From positions 306,656 to 370,655 of the forward strand of contig JAHLEZ010000042.1 of NCBI GenBank assembly GCA_020726505.1: a stretch of DNA of 64,000 nucleotides. Reading direction: 5' to 3'. The DNA is from Leptodontidium sp. MPI-SDFR-AT-0119 (taxonomy: Eukaryota > Ascomycota > Leotiomycetes > Helotiales > Leptodontidiaceae). Below are positions 12,201-24,228 of this stretch, one piece after another; position 1 is the first letter of the stretch; the number at the start of each line of letters is the position of its first letter. A model generated the notes under the pieces. It was not told the DNA's origin, did no database searches, and worked only from the letters and a program-made list of their open reading frames with translations. The position numbers and the translations under genes were made by a program.

Positions 12201-14770
12201 CTTTTTTAGCAGTGACCGAGAAGCTGCGGTTCATAATAGTACCAGAAGATACTTTCCTCTCTAGAAACTCTACTACTAGCTTAAATAAGACAGTCTATTG
12301 TTTCGTTTCAGCCTTCGAATCCTAATAAGAGGGGACAATAAGGGGACAACTTGTACAAAACGCCGATAAACAACGATGTAACTTGTCGATACTACCGTTC
12401 CTACGTTATGTCGCTAGGAAGTTGGATTAAAATTCAATTAAAGAACTCTAGGGATATTTCCAAGTGTCATCCTACTTGCTTCAAATCCCTATGCAAAATG
12501 TGACGATCCTCAAGGTTACGAGTCATTTAGTCACGTTTTGGTCATATGATACGGCGATTAGTCGAGGGATGGTCGACTCGCTTAAAGGCTAATGCTAAGG
12601 TTCGATTATGTCGTACTCTTGTCGCATCGAGTGGCGAGTCGACTCGATTAGCTAAGCCTACTAGTGCGGCTACTTTGTGTATTTATACTCGGGGTTCCTT
12701 ACGAACCTCTTCTTTCCTCGTCTTTTGTCCTTTGTTAGTAGCGATGCAATACTACTCGTCGGTTTCCTGGAAAAGTTAACTAATCTAGCTAGCATATAGG
12801 TTATTAAGTGTGGGCTCGATAGTATTGACCGTCCTAGTAATAATAACCCATGAGATGATGAGATCTAGCCTCTATTACTTGTAGTTAGCAAAGCAGCCGG
12901 GGTATACACTAGTCCCGCTTTTCGCCTACAGTTTATAATACAATCCGCGAAGAAGTCGGTGGATATGCAAGTTACTTCGAAGTACACTATTCGTGTCTAC
13001 TCACGCAAATCTATTAATCATATTTCTTAAGTTATTAACCTTATTTCAAGTTTGATGGCTTTTTGTGGGCCCAGATGATATGTTTTAGGACTATCAAAGG
13101 TTTATTGCTGGTAAGCAATACTGTCCGCAATAATAGTAACTTTTGTACAAACCGCATAAGATTTTAATTCTTAGGCCACAAATCCAGTGAGTAGAATGCA
13201 ATCCTAGCCAGTACCTTGGTGACGCTGATGGAGCTTTGATCCATTGTGCAGACGTGATGACCTTAACCTGCTAGAGGCTTAATGGGGTCATGTTTCGCCG
13301 AATGATAATCTACTCGTTTAGACTTTAACCTTAGTTTGGCCATCATTAATTGGCTTACAATTACTATCGGGGTCTGCGCCTGCTGCGTGGACCTGACCAA
13401 ATGGAGTCTAGTAGTTTGAGACTCACTTCTAAGTTATTATTATTCTTCATTTTTCGCCACGCAAATTTCGAAGACCCCGAGTGCGCAGGGCCCACTTCAA
13501 TGCAGGTCATTAATGCGTACTAGTAATGCAGGTTATCAAGAGTGGATCTAGACGAACACTAGTAGGCCTAATAATATAACGATGTGAGAGGCCCGTATGA
13601 AAGATATTCGAAATATTACTTCGTACATGCGGTAAATAATGGAAGTTTCATGTTAACGCGCATTGTATTCTTGACTAATACTGATCAATGCTACTTTTAC
13701 ATTTTTTTGTGCTAAGATGCTTCCATAATAGAGAATTGCTTAAAAATGAGTGTGAAAGCGGTGTTCCAAGCATTTTAAGCTCATTGGCTATAGTGACGTA
13801 ATAAGGGGAATCTTCTAGAGATGCGCATAGATGTAGAACCTATATTATTTACCACATGTACTTTGGTAGTCGGCGTAATAGACTGGGCCAAGCCTTCTAG
13901 AGATTTCCTTTGTTCCAGGGGAGACGAGCCAATCAAGTTACTAGAACTTCCGATATACTACCATATTAAGAAAAGTCTGGGGAAAAGCTTGGCTAAGTCT
14001 ATTAAGCCTAATACGAAGTACGAAGTATTACGGACGATAAGAGCAAGGATCCACACTACCGGTAACCCTTTAGCAGAGGAAAGTCATCATGTCCGCTTTG
14101 AGCCCTATTTCTTTTTCATCCGCTTCGCACTAATACTTTGAGCCCTCATTTTTTTCTCCTCCACCAGTAAGGTGAGGTCATCACGTCTGCACATACTTCG
14201 TACAAGTCCAAATAATTACATTTTTTTGTCACAGCGCTAGTTCCATATTTTACGTCGCTTTAGCTAATAATGATATAATGCTCTCGATACTGCGATATTA
14301 TCATTGGCTAACACTTGCTCGATAACTCGACTCATAAGTAATTCCGACGCTCGTATGCGTTTTGGGTTTGATGCTGCACTCGGTACATGATTCTTGATAT
14401 CGTCGGCAGTATATGCCAAAAGAGTAGGTGACACGTGGCTTTTAAGATCGTTGGCAGTACCGCGTCTAAGTAATATGAAAACACGTCGAGATGAGGAAGC
14501 AGAGGGTGGCTCCATAGAAAAATGCTACAAGCCTATTTTGTCACCGAACTGGCAATGCATGGACGTTGCGCACTTTCAATAGGAAGAGCTGCAAAAAGGA
14601 TTGCGCCAAGGAGGCGCGAGCAGATGTTCGTAGCCTCATTACGGATGTGTTACAAACTAGTTAAAGACTTCTAAAATGATGCAGAAGCTTGTCGATATCC
14701 TGAAACGATAAATTTATTATTCCCAGTGCGAGAGCAAATAACGTACGTCTCTGCGTCCCGCGACGCAACC
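12201..14770. other. AT-rich relic region without supported genes
   Basis: Short frames only. At about 12500 the sequence TGTGACGATCC followed by a TATA-like TATTTATACTC (12677) resembles the start of a fungal LTR, but I find neither the other end nor a second copy. Two frames of 106 and 83 residues (13821-14141 plus, 14264-14515 minus) show no recognisable motif and are not called as genes. Confidence 0.35.
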
Positions 14771-14988
14771 TGTCACGGGGCGAATGCAAAGTATACAATG
14801 CAAAGGCTCGTTTGTATTATAAGAAGAATTACCTAAGGAGAGAAGAGAAAAATAGGAGTTCTTTCCTCAAGAACAAAGGCAGAGCCGCGGCCGCTAGTGG
14901 CAGTGGGACTGACGCGTGCATAACACCTCGTCAGGGGACAGCGTAGACGCATAAGCGTCAAGCATAACTACGGGTGCAACCCGTTACA
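14771..14988 (-). repeat. Solo LTR, 218 bp, with 5-bp target duplication
   Basis: On the minus strand the repeat begins TGTAACGGGTT and ends CCCCGTGACA, giving the TG..CA termini of an LTR. Both sides carry CAACC (14766-14770 and 14989-14993), a 5-bp target duplication. No internal retrotransposon domain is adjacent, so this is best read as an LTR left after recombination between the two LTRs of one element. Local base composition is more GC-rich than the surroundings, so it is less decayed. Confidence 0.8.
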
Positions 14989-14993
14989 CAACC

Positions 14994-16205
14994 TGTCACG
15001 AGACAGGTATAGCTTCAGAATCATAAAGTTTTTCTCGATCGGTTCTATAAACTTGCAATTAATATTTTATTTTCTTTGACTATTTCTCTAACTTAAGTTA
15101 AGTTAATAAACTTATTCCCGTCATTCGTAACCTCTCATAGAGCTCGGCTACTTTAAAATATAATAAGCACCAGGGAAGTGGAGGACAAAAAAGTATGACA
15201 TTATTAACTTTTAACGTGCGTCCCCGTGTGGCGGAGAATTAAACAAATTTCAACATTCAAAGGTTACTATATAAATATAACACGTGTAATAAGCCTATAT
15301 CTACCCTTAAATATAAATATTTTCTGTTGTGGTTGGATTAAAGAGAATATTATGGCGAAAAACCCGTAATCTTTGTGATCTTATTAGTCGTTTCCGGCAC
15401 ACTGGGTTTTCCGCTATGCAAGGACGAACGTTACAGGTATATGTCAGATGAATTTCTGAGTTCCGACCTACTCGCCTTACAAGAATGATGTAACGTTGCT
15501 GGGTTCTGACTGGTACGCGTCGTACAAGCTCCGTCGGTTGGTATCAGCTAAGAAGTAAAGTCACAAGAGGTACGATTCTCAATAGGAATTGAGACGTTAC
15601 TAGCAATGGTTAAACTGCTATATGAGTTTGAGCACGAAGCTCTACTACCTAGGAAACTACTCTGAATATATAGAACTTCGATTCCGGCTGGATCCCTCAG
15701 GAGCCCAAGGCTCTGAGGTTCCTGGAGCCCTGGATCCTTAAGCTCCAAAAGCTCCACGCCATCACGTGACACCTGGTCCCATGATTCTGTCCTTGTCTTG
15801 GCTTCTCTGTGCAGCAAGGCTGCCGAGCCTCAGGGCCAAGACACACGTGATCCTGCAGATCGTGACAAATGAATTGAAAGTCAGTTGTAAAATAACATGG
15901 GTGCTCGCCAGCGGCTCACACGAAGCCTTCGAAATTGAAACACCGAGTAAAACGCGAACGTCCTTCGATTGACCCCGGACTAGATCCTCAGGCAGAAATC
16001 ACGAGACTAATGAATTTTACGGCGATTCGGGGTTAGTGTTTTTCCGATCCCGCCCCCTCTCTTCTTGTCGAAGAACCTTCTCTCTGAGCTTATCAGCTCA
16101 TTTCGAAGGCACTGTAAATTTGAGAGCTTGTGAGACAAACAGTACTAAAAAGCCATTTATTATCAACCCTTCTCTTCCGGACTAACGCCTATCACATGTA
16201 CATGT
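14994..16205. other. Intergenic, AT-rich
   Basis: No supported gene. The first bases, CTGTCACGAG, resemble an LTR end (reverse complement CTCGTGACAG) and may be the remnant of another copy of the same LTR family. Confidence 0.4.
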
Positions 16206-16942
16206 TCATTCATAAAACCAATACTCTGCTGCGTAATCAACACTGTGTGACTCTCCTGCTGAACTACAACCTGGACTTATACCCCCTGCTGTTACAACCC
16301 TATACACAGCACGCAAGCCGATACTAGTATAGCCCGCCGTCTTATTACCCAGATAAAGCCAATCTACAGCCCCCGTGCCCGCTGGGCCTTTGCTCGCTGT
16401 CGCTGGTGCCTTGACGCTCTGGATTTTCGTAGCGAACAAAATTTCACCTGCAGGGTGTAAATCAAATATGGGCGTCCCCGCAGCATCGAAAAAGTGGTGT
16501 CCCAGTGGTTTCAATATCTTGGAGTACAATCGCAGGGATGTCGATGGATTATGCGGGGTAGTGATAGTAACCGCCAGAGGAGGAAACATGTGCAAGAGTG
16601 TGGTGGAGGTATAGGCTATATCGGTAGCATCGTAAAGTTTTGCGATAGCGCCAATTGCAACGGGAGCGGCGTCGGGAGTAATGCAAGTGTAGTTCTGAAC
16701 TCCGCGGCCGACAGCGATATATTTCAGAGAAAGGCTGGGAATTGGGAGTTCAATTAAGTCTATGGAGTTGTTAGTAGAACACACGGAGTAGATGATTGAT
16801 ACTTACTACCACTAGAAGGGAGTACTGGGGGAGCCAATTCAGCATCGGCGACTTGAACTGTAGCAACACATAGTGCTGTGGAAAAAAGATTGAATGACAA
16901 TGAAAGGAGAAAGGCAACAGAGAGAGATCGTAATGAAGCCAT
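16206..16942 (-). CDS. Secreted DUF3455-family protein, 229 aa
   Basis: Two exons (16942-16807 and 16759-16206) separated by a 47-bp intron (GTAAGT..ATAG) give 229 residues without a stop. The N-terminus is a clear signal peptide (basic start, then LSVAFLLSLSFNLFSTALC). The body shows DUF3455 hallmarks: LKYIAVGRGVQNYTC, the GHHFFDAAGTPIFDL block, TGAVDWLYLGNK, YRVVTAGG and a terminal YAAEYWFYE. The family is common in ascomycete secretomes; its biochemical role is not established. The chosen ATG is the one directly in front of the signal peptide. The gene is intact. Confidence 0.92.
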
Positions 16943-18899
16943 GTTATTCTTAACACCCATTGATGATGGATCTTCCCGTGAAAGCGTCGAGGTAACGTAG
17001 TACTTATGTACCCATTCGGGCCAAGCCTCTTTGGTCAGCCATGGAGACCATGTCATCATATGTTTTGTTGCTGATTTCTTGCTCCACTATCATGATAAAC
17101 GAGGGTCGCCGCCTTTGTGAAATGATCCGAGGCTTACATGAGTGTCAAATATGAGCATTCTGTCCTTCATTGTCATCCATAGCACCTTTTTGTTTGGTAG
17201 ATGGGACAGAACCCCTTTATTGCCACCGTTAATGGTTTCTGACCACATTGCTCAAGCACAGTCAGCCTTTGAACAATGGTCCCTATTCTTGAGAAATTGC
17301 AGACCGAGCCAATCGGTGACAGGATCTTGAGCGGATCATCTTTCACTAAGTCAGTTCGGAAGTAGCAAAAGCTGCTAGTATTCATTGCTCAAGCAATCTG
17401 CTTGAAGATCCACCACTTCGGTAGCCTAAAGCTCCTCGTAACAGATGCTGAAGATCTCTGTGTCCCGATCAGAGCGAACGCAATTCCATATAGAAAAATT
17501 ACCCCCAGGGGATGGCCCAGCTTCATGTTTGCGCACAAAGGGTTCAGAATAAAGCGGCAAGCACGTGGATAAATTTTATCGGAATTTTGAGTGCCCAGGC
17601 ACAGCTCTGGGGAATTTCCGCGGTATTAGCGCTACCTCTGATTCAAAATTCTAGCCGCAGCAACTTCGATTTAAGCATACTTCTACTCCAGGACTGGTAA
17701 TCCTTAAGTATAATCAAGACTTTTACAACTTCTGATAAGGTCGATAATTCCGTAAAATTCGACGCAAATTTCTCGATCGATAACTCCTCCGATAATGATC
17801 TCCCCTTTATGTATAGACCCACCAATCCCCCAAAAACCTAAAGTCCAATGATATCGCTCTCTATTTCTCGTTGTGACACGGGTTAGGTAGCCAATAAATG
17901 ATATAAAAGTAATATAGAGTTGACGCCGCATTGATAGAAGCTTGAAGCTGGTCTGAAGCCTATCCTATCCTACTGGAATAAGGGTTGGTGGGGTTACAGC
18001 AATGTCAGTAACCAGCTTCAATCTGGATTTTACCGAGCCTCACCAAAAAGCGAAGAATCAGCCTCGATGCCCCTCTGACTTTACTCTCTGTATAACAGGC
18101 TATTAAATAATAAGTTAACAATCTTGTACTTCAGCATGTTCTTAGCATTTATATTAGCTTTTTTTATCGTGCAGCCTTATATATTAAGAGAAATAATTGA
18201 ATCTTTAAAAAGTGCCCTTTCTCGGCGTTACCTTGCCTCGTCTTACTTTGAGAGCCGCAAAAGGGCGATTTTCAGGGCCCTCTTATAATTACAAATATAA
18301 CGAAGCAAATAAAACCCTTAATTGTGGGATCGGAGACCACCACCTTTCGGCAAAGCTGCGCCTCCAGGTGGGGCGCACCGAAAAGCAAGATTTTTGCAAG
18401 TAAAACGACCACTTTTAATATATTACAAGATAGGTGGACGTAAAAGAGGTCTTCTACGTAACAATGGAAGCGAGGTGAGAGTGTCATTACGTAATGACGC
18501 TGCGCTGGCCTTCCCGGGGGACCACTGCGTGGAGCTGTCAGGGGATGAAGCTATTCAGAGCTACGCTGTGGCTTCGCCTGCCTCCGGCGGTGGTATTTGT
18601 AAATTCAAGCCGATTCCCTCGTGAACCTTAGAGGCAGTTTTCAGGCAGAATACTGGCAGCCGGTGGATGCAATTGTGCTGGGGATCTCACATAAACGCGT
18701 GATGCTATACAAAAAGCATTGAAATCGACTGACTTCAGTGATCCGTGAGTTATATCAGCAAGCAGCTGACTTCTGGCTGCCTTCGTTCTGGCTGCTAAGA
18801 TCAAGATCAAGGATTAAGAAACAACGTATTCTATTTTGTCTATCTAGAAGTACAGGAGCAACCCCCCATCATAACCTCCCCAATCTCTATTCAATGTCC
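16943..18899. other. Intergenic and possible Helitron 3' flank
   Basis: The first few hundred bases should hold the DUF3455 promoter. From about 18200 composition becomes more GC-rich. A 100-residue frame (18322-18624 plus) shows no motif. The 3' end of the Helitron (CTRR plus hairpin) should lie somewhere in 18200-18900, but I could not fix it. Confidence 0.35.
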
Positions 18900-19890
18900 T
18901 TAATGCCCCCAATCCAACTCAGGAACCGCGACGGAAATGTGCTGTGGCAATCTGCGTGCATAATCAGCCAGTTTCATTGTCTCAGTCTTGTTGGCCTTAG
19001 CACTGCGGAACCGAGAGTAGTCGAACGGCTCTTCGAACTGCAAGCCCGTCAGCTTCTTGACTCGAGAAATGGCGACATAGGTAAGACCAACAACGTGGTC
19101 TTTCTCCGCAATATTAGTCACAATCTTATCTGCTGTGATGCCTTGCGCCTTGTGGACGGTGATGGCCCAAGCAACGGTGAGTGGAACCTTTGTGCGTGTG
19201 CAAGCGACATTGTCGATGGCGAACTCTCCCTTTGATGGCGCACTTGGCACTGCACGAATACCACTTTCGAAGTCCTCAAGAAGTGGTCCATCGTAGCTAT
19301 CGAAGGCGATTAAGATCGTGGGAATGTCTTTCTCGATGTCAACACATTTTTGCCAATAGAAGCCCTTCACAGTGCCTAATGCGCCGTTGACCAATCCTCG
19401 TTCAGTCCATGAGTTCTCCTTCAACATGACTCTGGCGCCTAGGCAGAGTGGAAGTGTCTTGTGAAGATTGCCTCCCCTTTCCCACTCAGCTTCTGCAGTG
19501 TCAGTTCCAGTATGTTGTGCCTTTGATCTGCTTCACAGGAACACCAAGGTCACGCATCTTCTCGTGGTTGTACGTATTAACATCCTTCTTCTTTCCGTAG
19601 ATGCGAAGAGCATTGTCGAACGTAGCAATCTCAGCCGCAGACAGATTACCTTGGACACGAGTAGCAAGCAGTCTTCAATGATCTTGAGTGATATCGTTAT
19701 TGCGTAATCCCTCAAGCGCGTTATGAAACCTCTGCTGCTCAGGGTCATCGCCTTGCTGGCGCATAACTAAATCCAATTCCACAGTGCGATAGAAGAGCTT
19801 GTAGAGTGCCTGGCCGAGGATGTCGTACTGGTTCGTGAGAGCTTCGTCGTTGTAGAGGGCTTTGGCTTAACAGGAGGTAGCTGGAGGAAG
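18900..19890 (-). pseudogene. Helitron helicase, C-terminal part
   Basis: Continuation of the helicase beyond the hAT insert. It begins GDFLQLPPVKPK and soon needs a frame change to read ALYNDEALTNQYDILG. The last 175 residues (19427-18900) are open, with TVAWAITVHKAQGITADKI (helicase motif, about 19170) and LTYVAISRVKKLTGL. Several frame changes and stops lie at 19430-19880. The order and spacing match Pif1-like helicases of fungal Helitrons. Confidence 0.85.
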
Positions 19891-19897
19891 TCACCCC

Positions 19898-22800
19898 TAG
19901 GGTTGTGAAATGAAGATGAATTTTACGAATTTTTTGAAGAGATTTGAAGAGTTTGAACACGAATTTTACCTTATAAATTCGTCCTCCCTAGCCTCTGATT
20001 CGTCGAATTCGTGGCTTGATTTCGCGAAGTCAAAAAGTTCGTGAAGAGTTCGTGAAAATCACCGTTTCTGCATTTGAAATGTAGTATTTTGGCCCTAATA
20101 TCTTCTCTAATTGATGCGCTACTTATAGAAAAGGGTTTTATTCAAAACTAGACAATTCCAATCAAACCATCTGGCGACCGGAGCATAGCGTTTGCATCCG
20201 TAGACGCAGGGTTATCGAGGCCCGTAAAAAGCGCTGGCATTCGCGTAAGGGGAGAAGGAGGGATATCGGGGTCTATTGTAAATTCTCGTTAGATTAAGGT
20301 ACAAAGATAGAATAAACAGAGAGCAAATACCTGGAACGTGGCTATCAATTCTGTCAGGACGAAAGAGAGTGCTGAAACACGATCTAAACGTCAAATCAAG
20401 CTTTATTGCGTCTTGAATCTGTTCTTGATCGAGTTTATCCTCCGACTGAGAGTTGCTACGTAGTAGAGTCAACATCCTAACAGTATTCGAATGTAAAGTA
20501 TGTCGCCGTATCCCGTATTCGTCGCGGCAACCACTGAATAAACGTTCAACGTCAACCTCTGCTGCGGCGCAAGGCAGTAGAGTTCTTGCAGCGACGGCGA
20601 GATGAGGCCAGAGAGAACTGTCAACCTTCCACTAGTTCCGAACAAAGTGAGGATCGAACCTAGACGCTTCTATCTATTCTTCGGGATCCATTCCAATCCA
20701 ACGATCAAGTTCGCAGATTGCCCGTGTAACGAAAAACTCCGCCTCTCGTGCCCTTTTGACTTGAACCCCACGCTATTGGGCAATTGACATACTAAAAGGG
20801 CGTTCAGCACCTAATTCTAGCGAGCGACCTTCTAAATTCGGTGTATCTTGTCCAGCAACAGTGGGCCATTCGGTCTTAAAGTAGTGCTTGAAGTCGTCGA
20901 TAATCTGGTCGAATTGCGCAGGCACTATATCCTTGATCATGGACGCTTTGTAACGAGGATCGAGGATATGGGCGGCGTATATTATCGAATTCGATTCCAG
21001 TTTCTTGTCGTAGACTATATACTTCTTTTGGCCAGCTTTGAAAGTATCGCGAAGTGATTGATCAAGTTGAGAGTAGTCGCTAGCGCCTGTCACAACTTGC
21101 TTAAGAAGATCGTCCAAATCCTAGTAAAGCTCAAGAGATCGAACTAAGGAAGGCATTTCTTTTGATACCTTCAAAGTCATGTCTTTGAATGGCGCCAAAA
21201 CGAAGGCCAGTTGGCGCAAAGCTACGATCTCGCGCTTAAAGGGAAGAAGGCATGTAACCTAATCGTGGGACTCTACAAAAGCAGTGTATTCTGGTAGCAA
21301 ATCAAGGAACTGCTGGACTATATCGTATGTCGAATTCCACCGTGTATTAACGTCGTAAATAGGTCGGCGCTTGACAGTTTTCGGCATCAGTTTCTAATCC
21401 TGCTCGCGTTTAGAGCTACGCAGTATCCACAAATTGAGAAGTCTGATCTTGGCAATAGAACTGCGACTTGGATCCAAGGGTATTTCGTACTTGTTATGCT
21501 TGAATTCCTTATCCCAGCTGTCGAGAAACTTCTTCGCCTCTTTAGTAGTGCTAGCCTTAAAGTGAGTGAGGATATCCTTATAAACTAAAGCGACCACATG
21601 CGCAAAACACTGAATCTAACTAAATCTGCCGTGGAATTACATGCGAGGCTTGCCAATTAGACTATCTTTATCGTCGTAAGTCTTCTTTAAACACTTGAAT
21701 AGAGCTGCGTAGAGAGTACCGTTATTGCTAGCGTTATCGCCAGTAATAGCAAAGAGCTTATAGCTAACGTTAAGTTCTTTAGTAAGTTTCAAAACGATCT
21801 CTGCAAGTGCCTCTCTTATATGTGACCTAGTGACCTTAATAAACTCTAGAACCTCTTCTCTTTCTTCAAAATTCTTCGATATCTAATGGCCAATCACAGC
21901 GAAGATGGGGGTTTGATTTGGTGTCGTCCATATATCGAGGGTGAAGGAAATACTGATACAATCCGCTTCTAATTCTATTCGAAGGGCATTTCGTCTGAGA
22001 ACAAAGTCATCGTATATATGGTTTCGCAGTGTATATCGATTCTTGTAAGCACAGTATACCCTGTACGCATTAAACATCTCTTGGAATTCCTTAGTGCCAA
22101 CTACACTAAAGGGTTGGCGAGTCTTGACCACCTATTGGCGAGTAGCTTCCTTCGTTGTTAATCGAGCTTGTGTTTTCGTCTTGCCACTCTATCCCTCCTT
22201 CTTAGTATAGGATCCCTTGTCTTGTCCTTGACTATATCCGCGAAGTCGAGCAGCATGAGTTCCTTCGGTGATTTGGTGAGTAGATAAATACTTTATTATC
22301 CCCGAAGTGGCGCTATGGCGCTTGGATTCGTATATATCCCATAGTTTAAGACGCTTGCTTGACTTCTTCGAGCATTCGAGGCAGCTCCAGCGGTATTCTT
22401 GAAGGATATTTAAACCGCCCTTAACCTCAGGGTAAAGGTTTCCTTTTAGCGTAGTACGTTTTATGTAGTAGTATACTTAGATGCAAAAAGATCGAGTTAG
22501 CAAATGGATAAGTCATTAAATACTCGAGTAATTTGAATGCCTCGTAACTCTTGAAAACTTTGGGATGGAAGTAATCAACTCACGTAGCTATTCTTCTGTC
22601 TCTTTCTTTTCTCATGCTTATTCCTATAGATTGTCTATCGTTCGGTAGCCTCTGCCTTCTCTGTTTCTGTCATAGGAGTGCTGTTAAAGGTCGGGGAAGG
22701 AATATCTTTTATGTCGGCATTATCATCCGAATCCCAGTCCACGTGCCCTAGAGGGGCTTCACATATGATTGTATCGCCCTCTAGGTCTACTGGAATAGTA

Positions 22801-24220
22801 TTAGATAGCCCAGCACTAGCAGCAGACGCTGGGGTGGTTGGGGTGGCTGGGGTGGCAGGTGAATTAACACTATGAGAGTCTATGTGGTTATAGTCGTGAA
22901 AAATGCGATTCGCTCTCTGCGGACGAGGAGTAAAGAAGGAATTCTGAGAAGGAGTTCGATTGACATAAGAACAATAGCGATTTATCTTATTTATGTCCCT
23001 TAGTATACGTATTAATTAGAGCGTTGTAATAACAAAAGAGAGGGGAGAGGAGCTGACTTAGTAAGTGTTTGGGATACGAGTATTAGTTTGAAGTAAAGCC
23101 ACGATGGAATATTGCAATAAATAATAGATACTGTAATATAGTGATAGGGATTGATGAAGTAATAGAGAAGGATAGATTTAATGTAAAATACTTTCAAATC
23201 TATTAATTGAGACGATGAAAAATATGTAAAAAGAATAAAGGATTTGGGGAGGAACTCGCATATTTAACGAAACGACGCGCCGTGCCAAGGCTGTTAATAC
23301 TACTGTTTATACCTTACTTTACTATCTTAGAGACGCCTTTTTGGGATTATTTTCTTATAATTACGCGGTGATTGCATATTCTAATTCTTACGTCCATTTT
23401 AGTATATGTATCGCGCAAAAAGACGGTTTAGTAATCATGGTTTGAGAAATGACTACAGTCTCTAGAATAAAAATGCTCAGAATCAGTATGAATTAGATTA
23501 AACGTTTTAATTTCAATGAAAACAGTTAAGAATGACATCAATCGCGAGATCTACCTCTATATATTAGATATTCCAAATGGTGGACTTATAGAAGCTAATT
23601 TGCATGCTTAAGATTTAATCGGAACTCTGAACAGAATCGAGTTTCTTGAGCACTTATTCACTCAAACCCACCAAAGCTAACTACAACACCGCAAATTTAT
23701 CGTTTAGCGAGAAAAATGAATATAAATACTTCTCCAAACCTGAATTACCTAATTATTACTATCTAGTGCAATTGTTTATCAAGGGTTATTAAGTTATTAA
23801 GTATGTGTCGTGAGAAAAGCGGGGTAGGAGCGCAGACTCATAGCAGAATATTTTATATCTTCTTTCTTGACGATTTCCACTAATCTAAAAAATATTAAAG
23901 GGGGTTACGATTAATCTTTATATACAGAGAAATATATCTCTCCAATACATTAGTAACTCTGTCTTATAATTATTGAGTTATTCAGAGATAGAGTAGGATT
24001 TGGCGGGGTAATTGATATGACGAGAAGTCTAATTTTACGATACGCGGTCTTTGCGGTCGGCATTATATTAGGCCGAGAGTTCACGAACTCTTCACGAAGT
24101 CATGAATAAAGACTCATATTTTGCTCTTCGTTGAATTCGAAGACTAGGTAAAGTTCGTATCTCTTTAGTTCAAGAGGTTGTTGAAGAATTCGTGTTCAAA
24201 GTCTTCAATTCCCAGGCCTA
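19898..24220 (-). mobile_element. hAT transposon inserted in the Helitron, 4323 bp
   Basis: The termini are TAGGGTTGTGAAATGAAGA on the left and, inverted, TAGGCCTGGGAATTGAAGA on the right (15 of 19 positions equal). Both ends carry a further inverted GAACACGAATT block and GTTCGTGAAGAG-type subterminal repeats (about 20037 and 24071). The flanks are an exact 8-bp duplication, GTCACCCC (19890-19897 and 24221-24228), diagnostic of hAT insertions. The interior encodes a decayed hAT transposase on the minus strand. Confidence 0.92.
20330..22880 (-). pseudogene. hAT-family transposase, degraded
   Basis: Reading leftwards: a disordered Pro/Ala/Thr-rich N-terminus (about 22870-22650), a Cys/His region resembling a BED zinc finger (about 22400-22300), the conserved core block FTLDIWTTPNQTP (about 21940), GDNASNNGTLY (about 21740), ILDPRYKAS (about 20950), and the C-terminal dimerisation motif AAEVDVERLFSGC followed by DEYGIRRHTLHSNTVRML (about 20560-20460). 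In-frame TAG/TAA codons interrupt it repeatedly, again mostly at expected CAG or CAA. The element is not autonomous. Confidence 0.85.
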
Positions 24221-24228
24221 GTCACCCC

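Noticed and set aside
12501..12850. LTR-like start TGTGACGATCC with a TATA-like box
   Set aside because: No second copy, no CA-type end and no duplication could be found.
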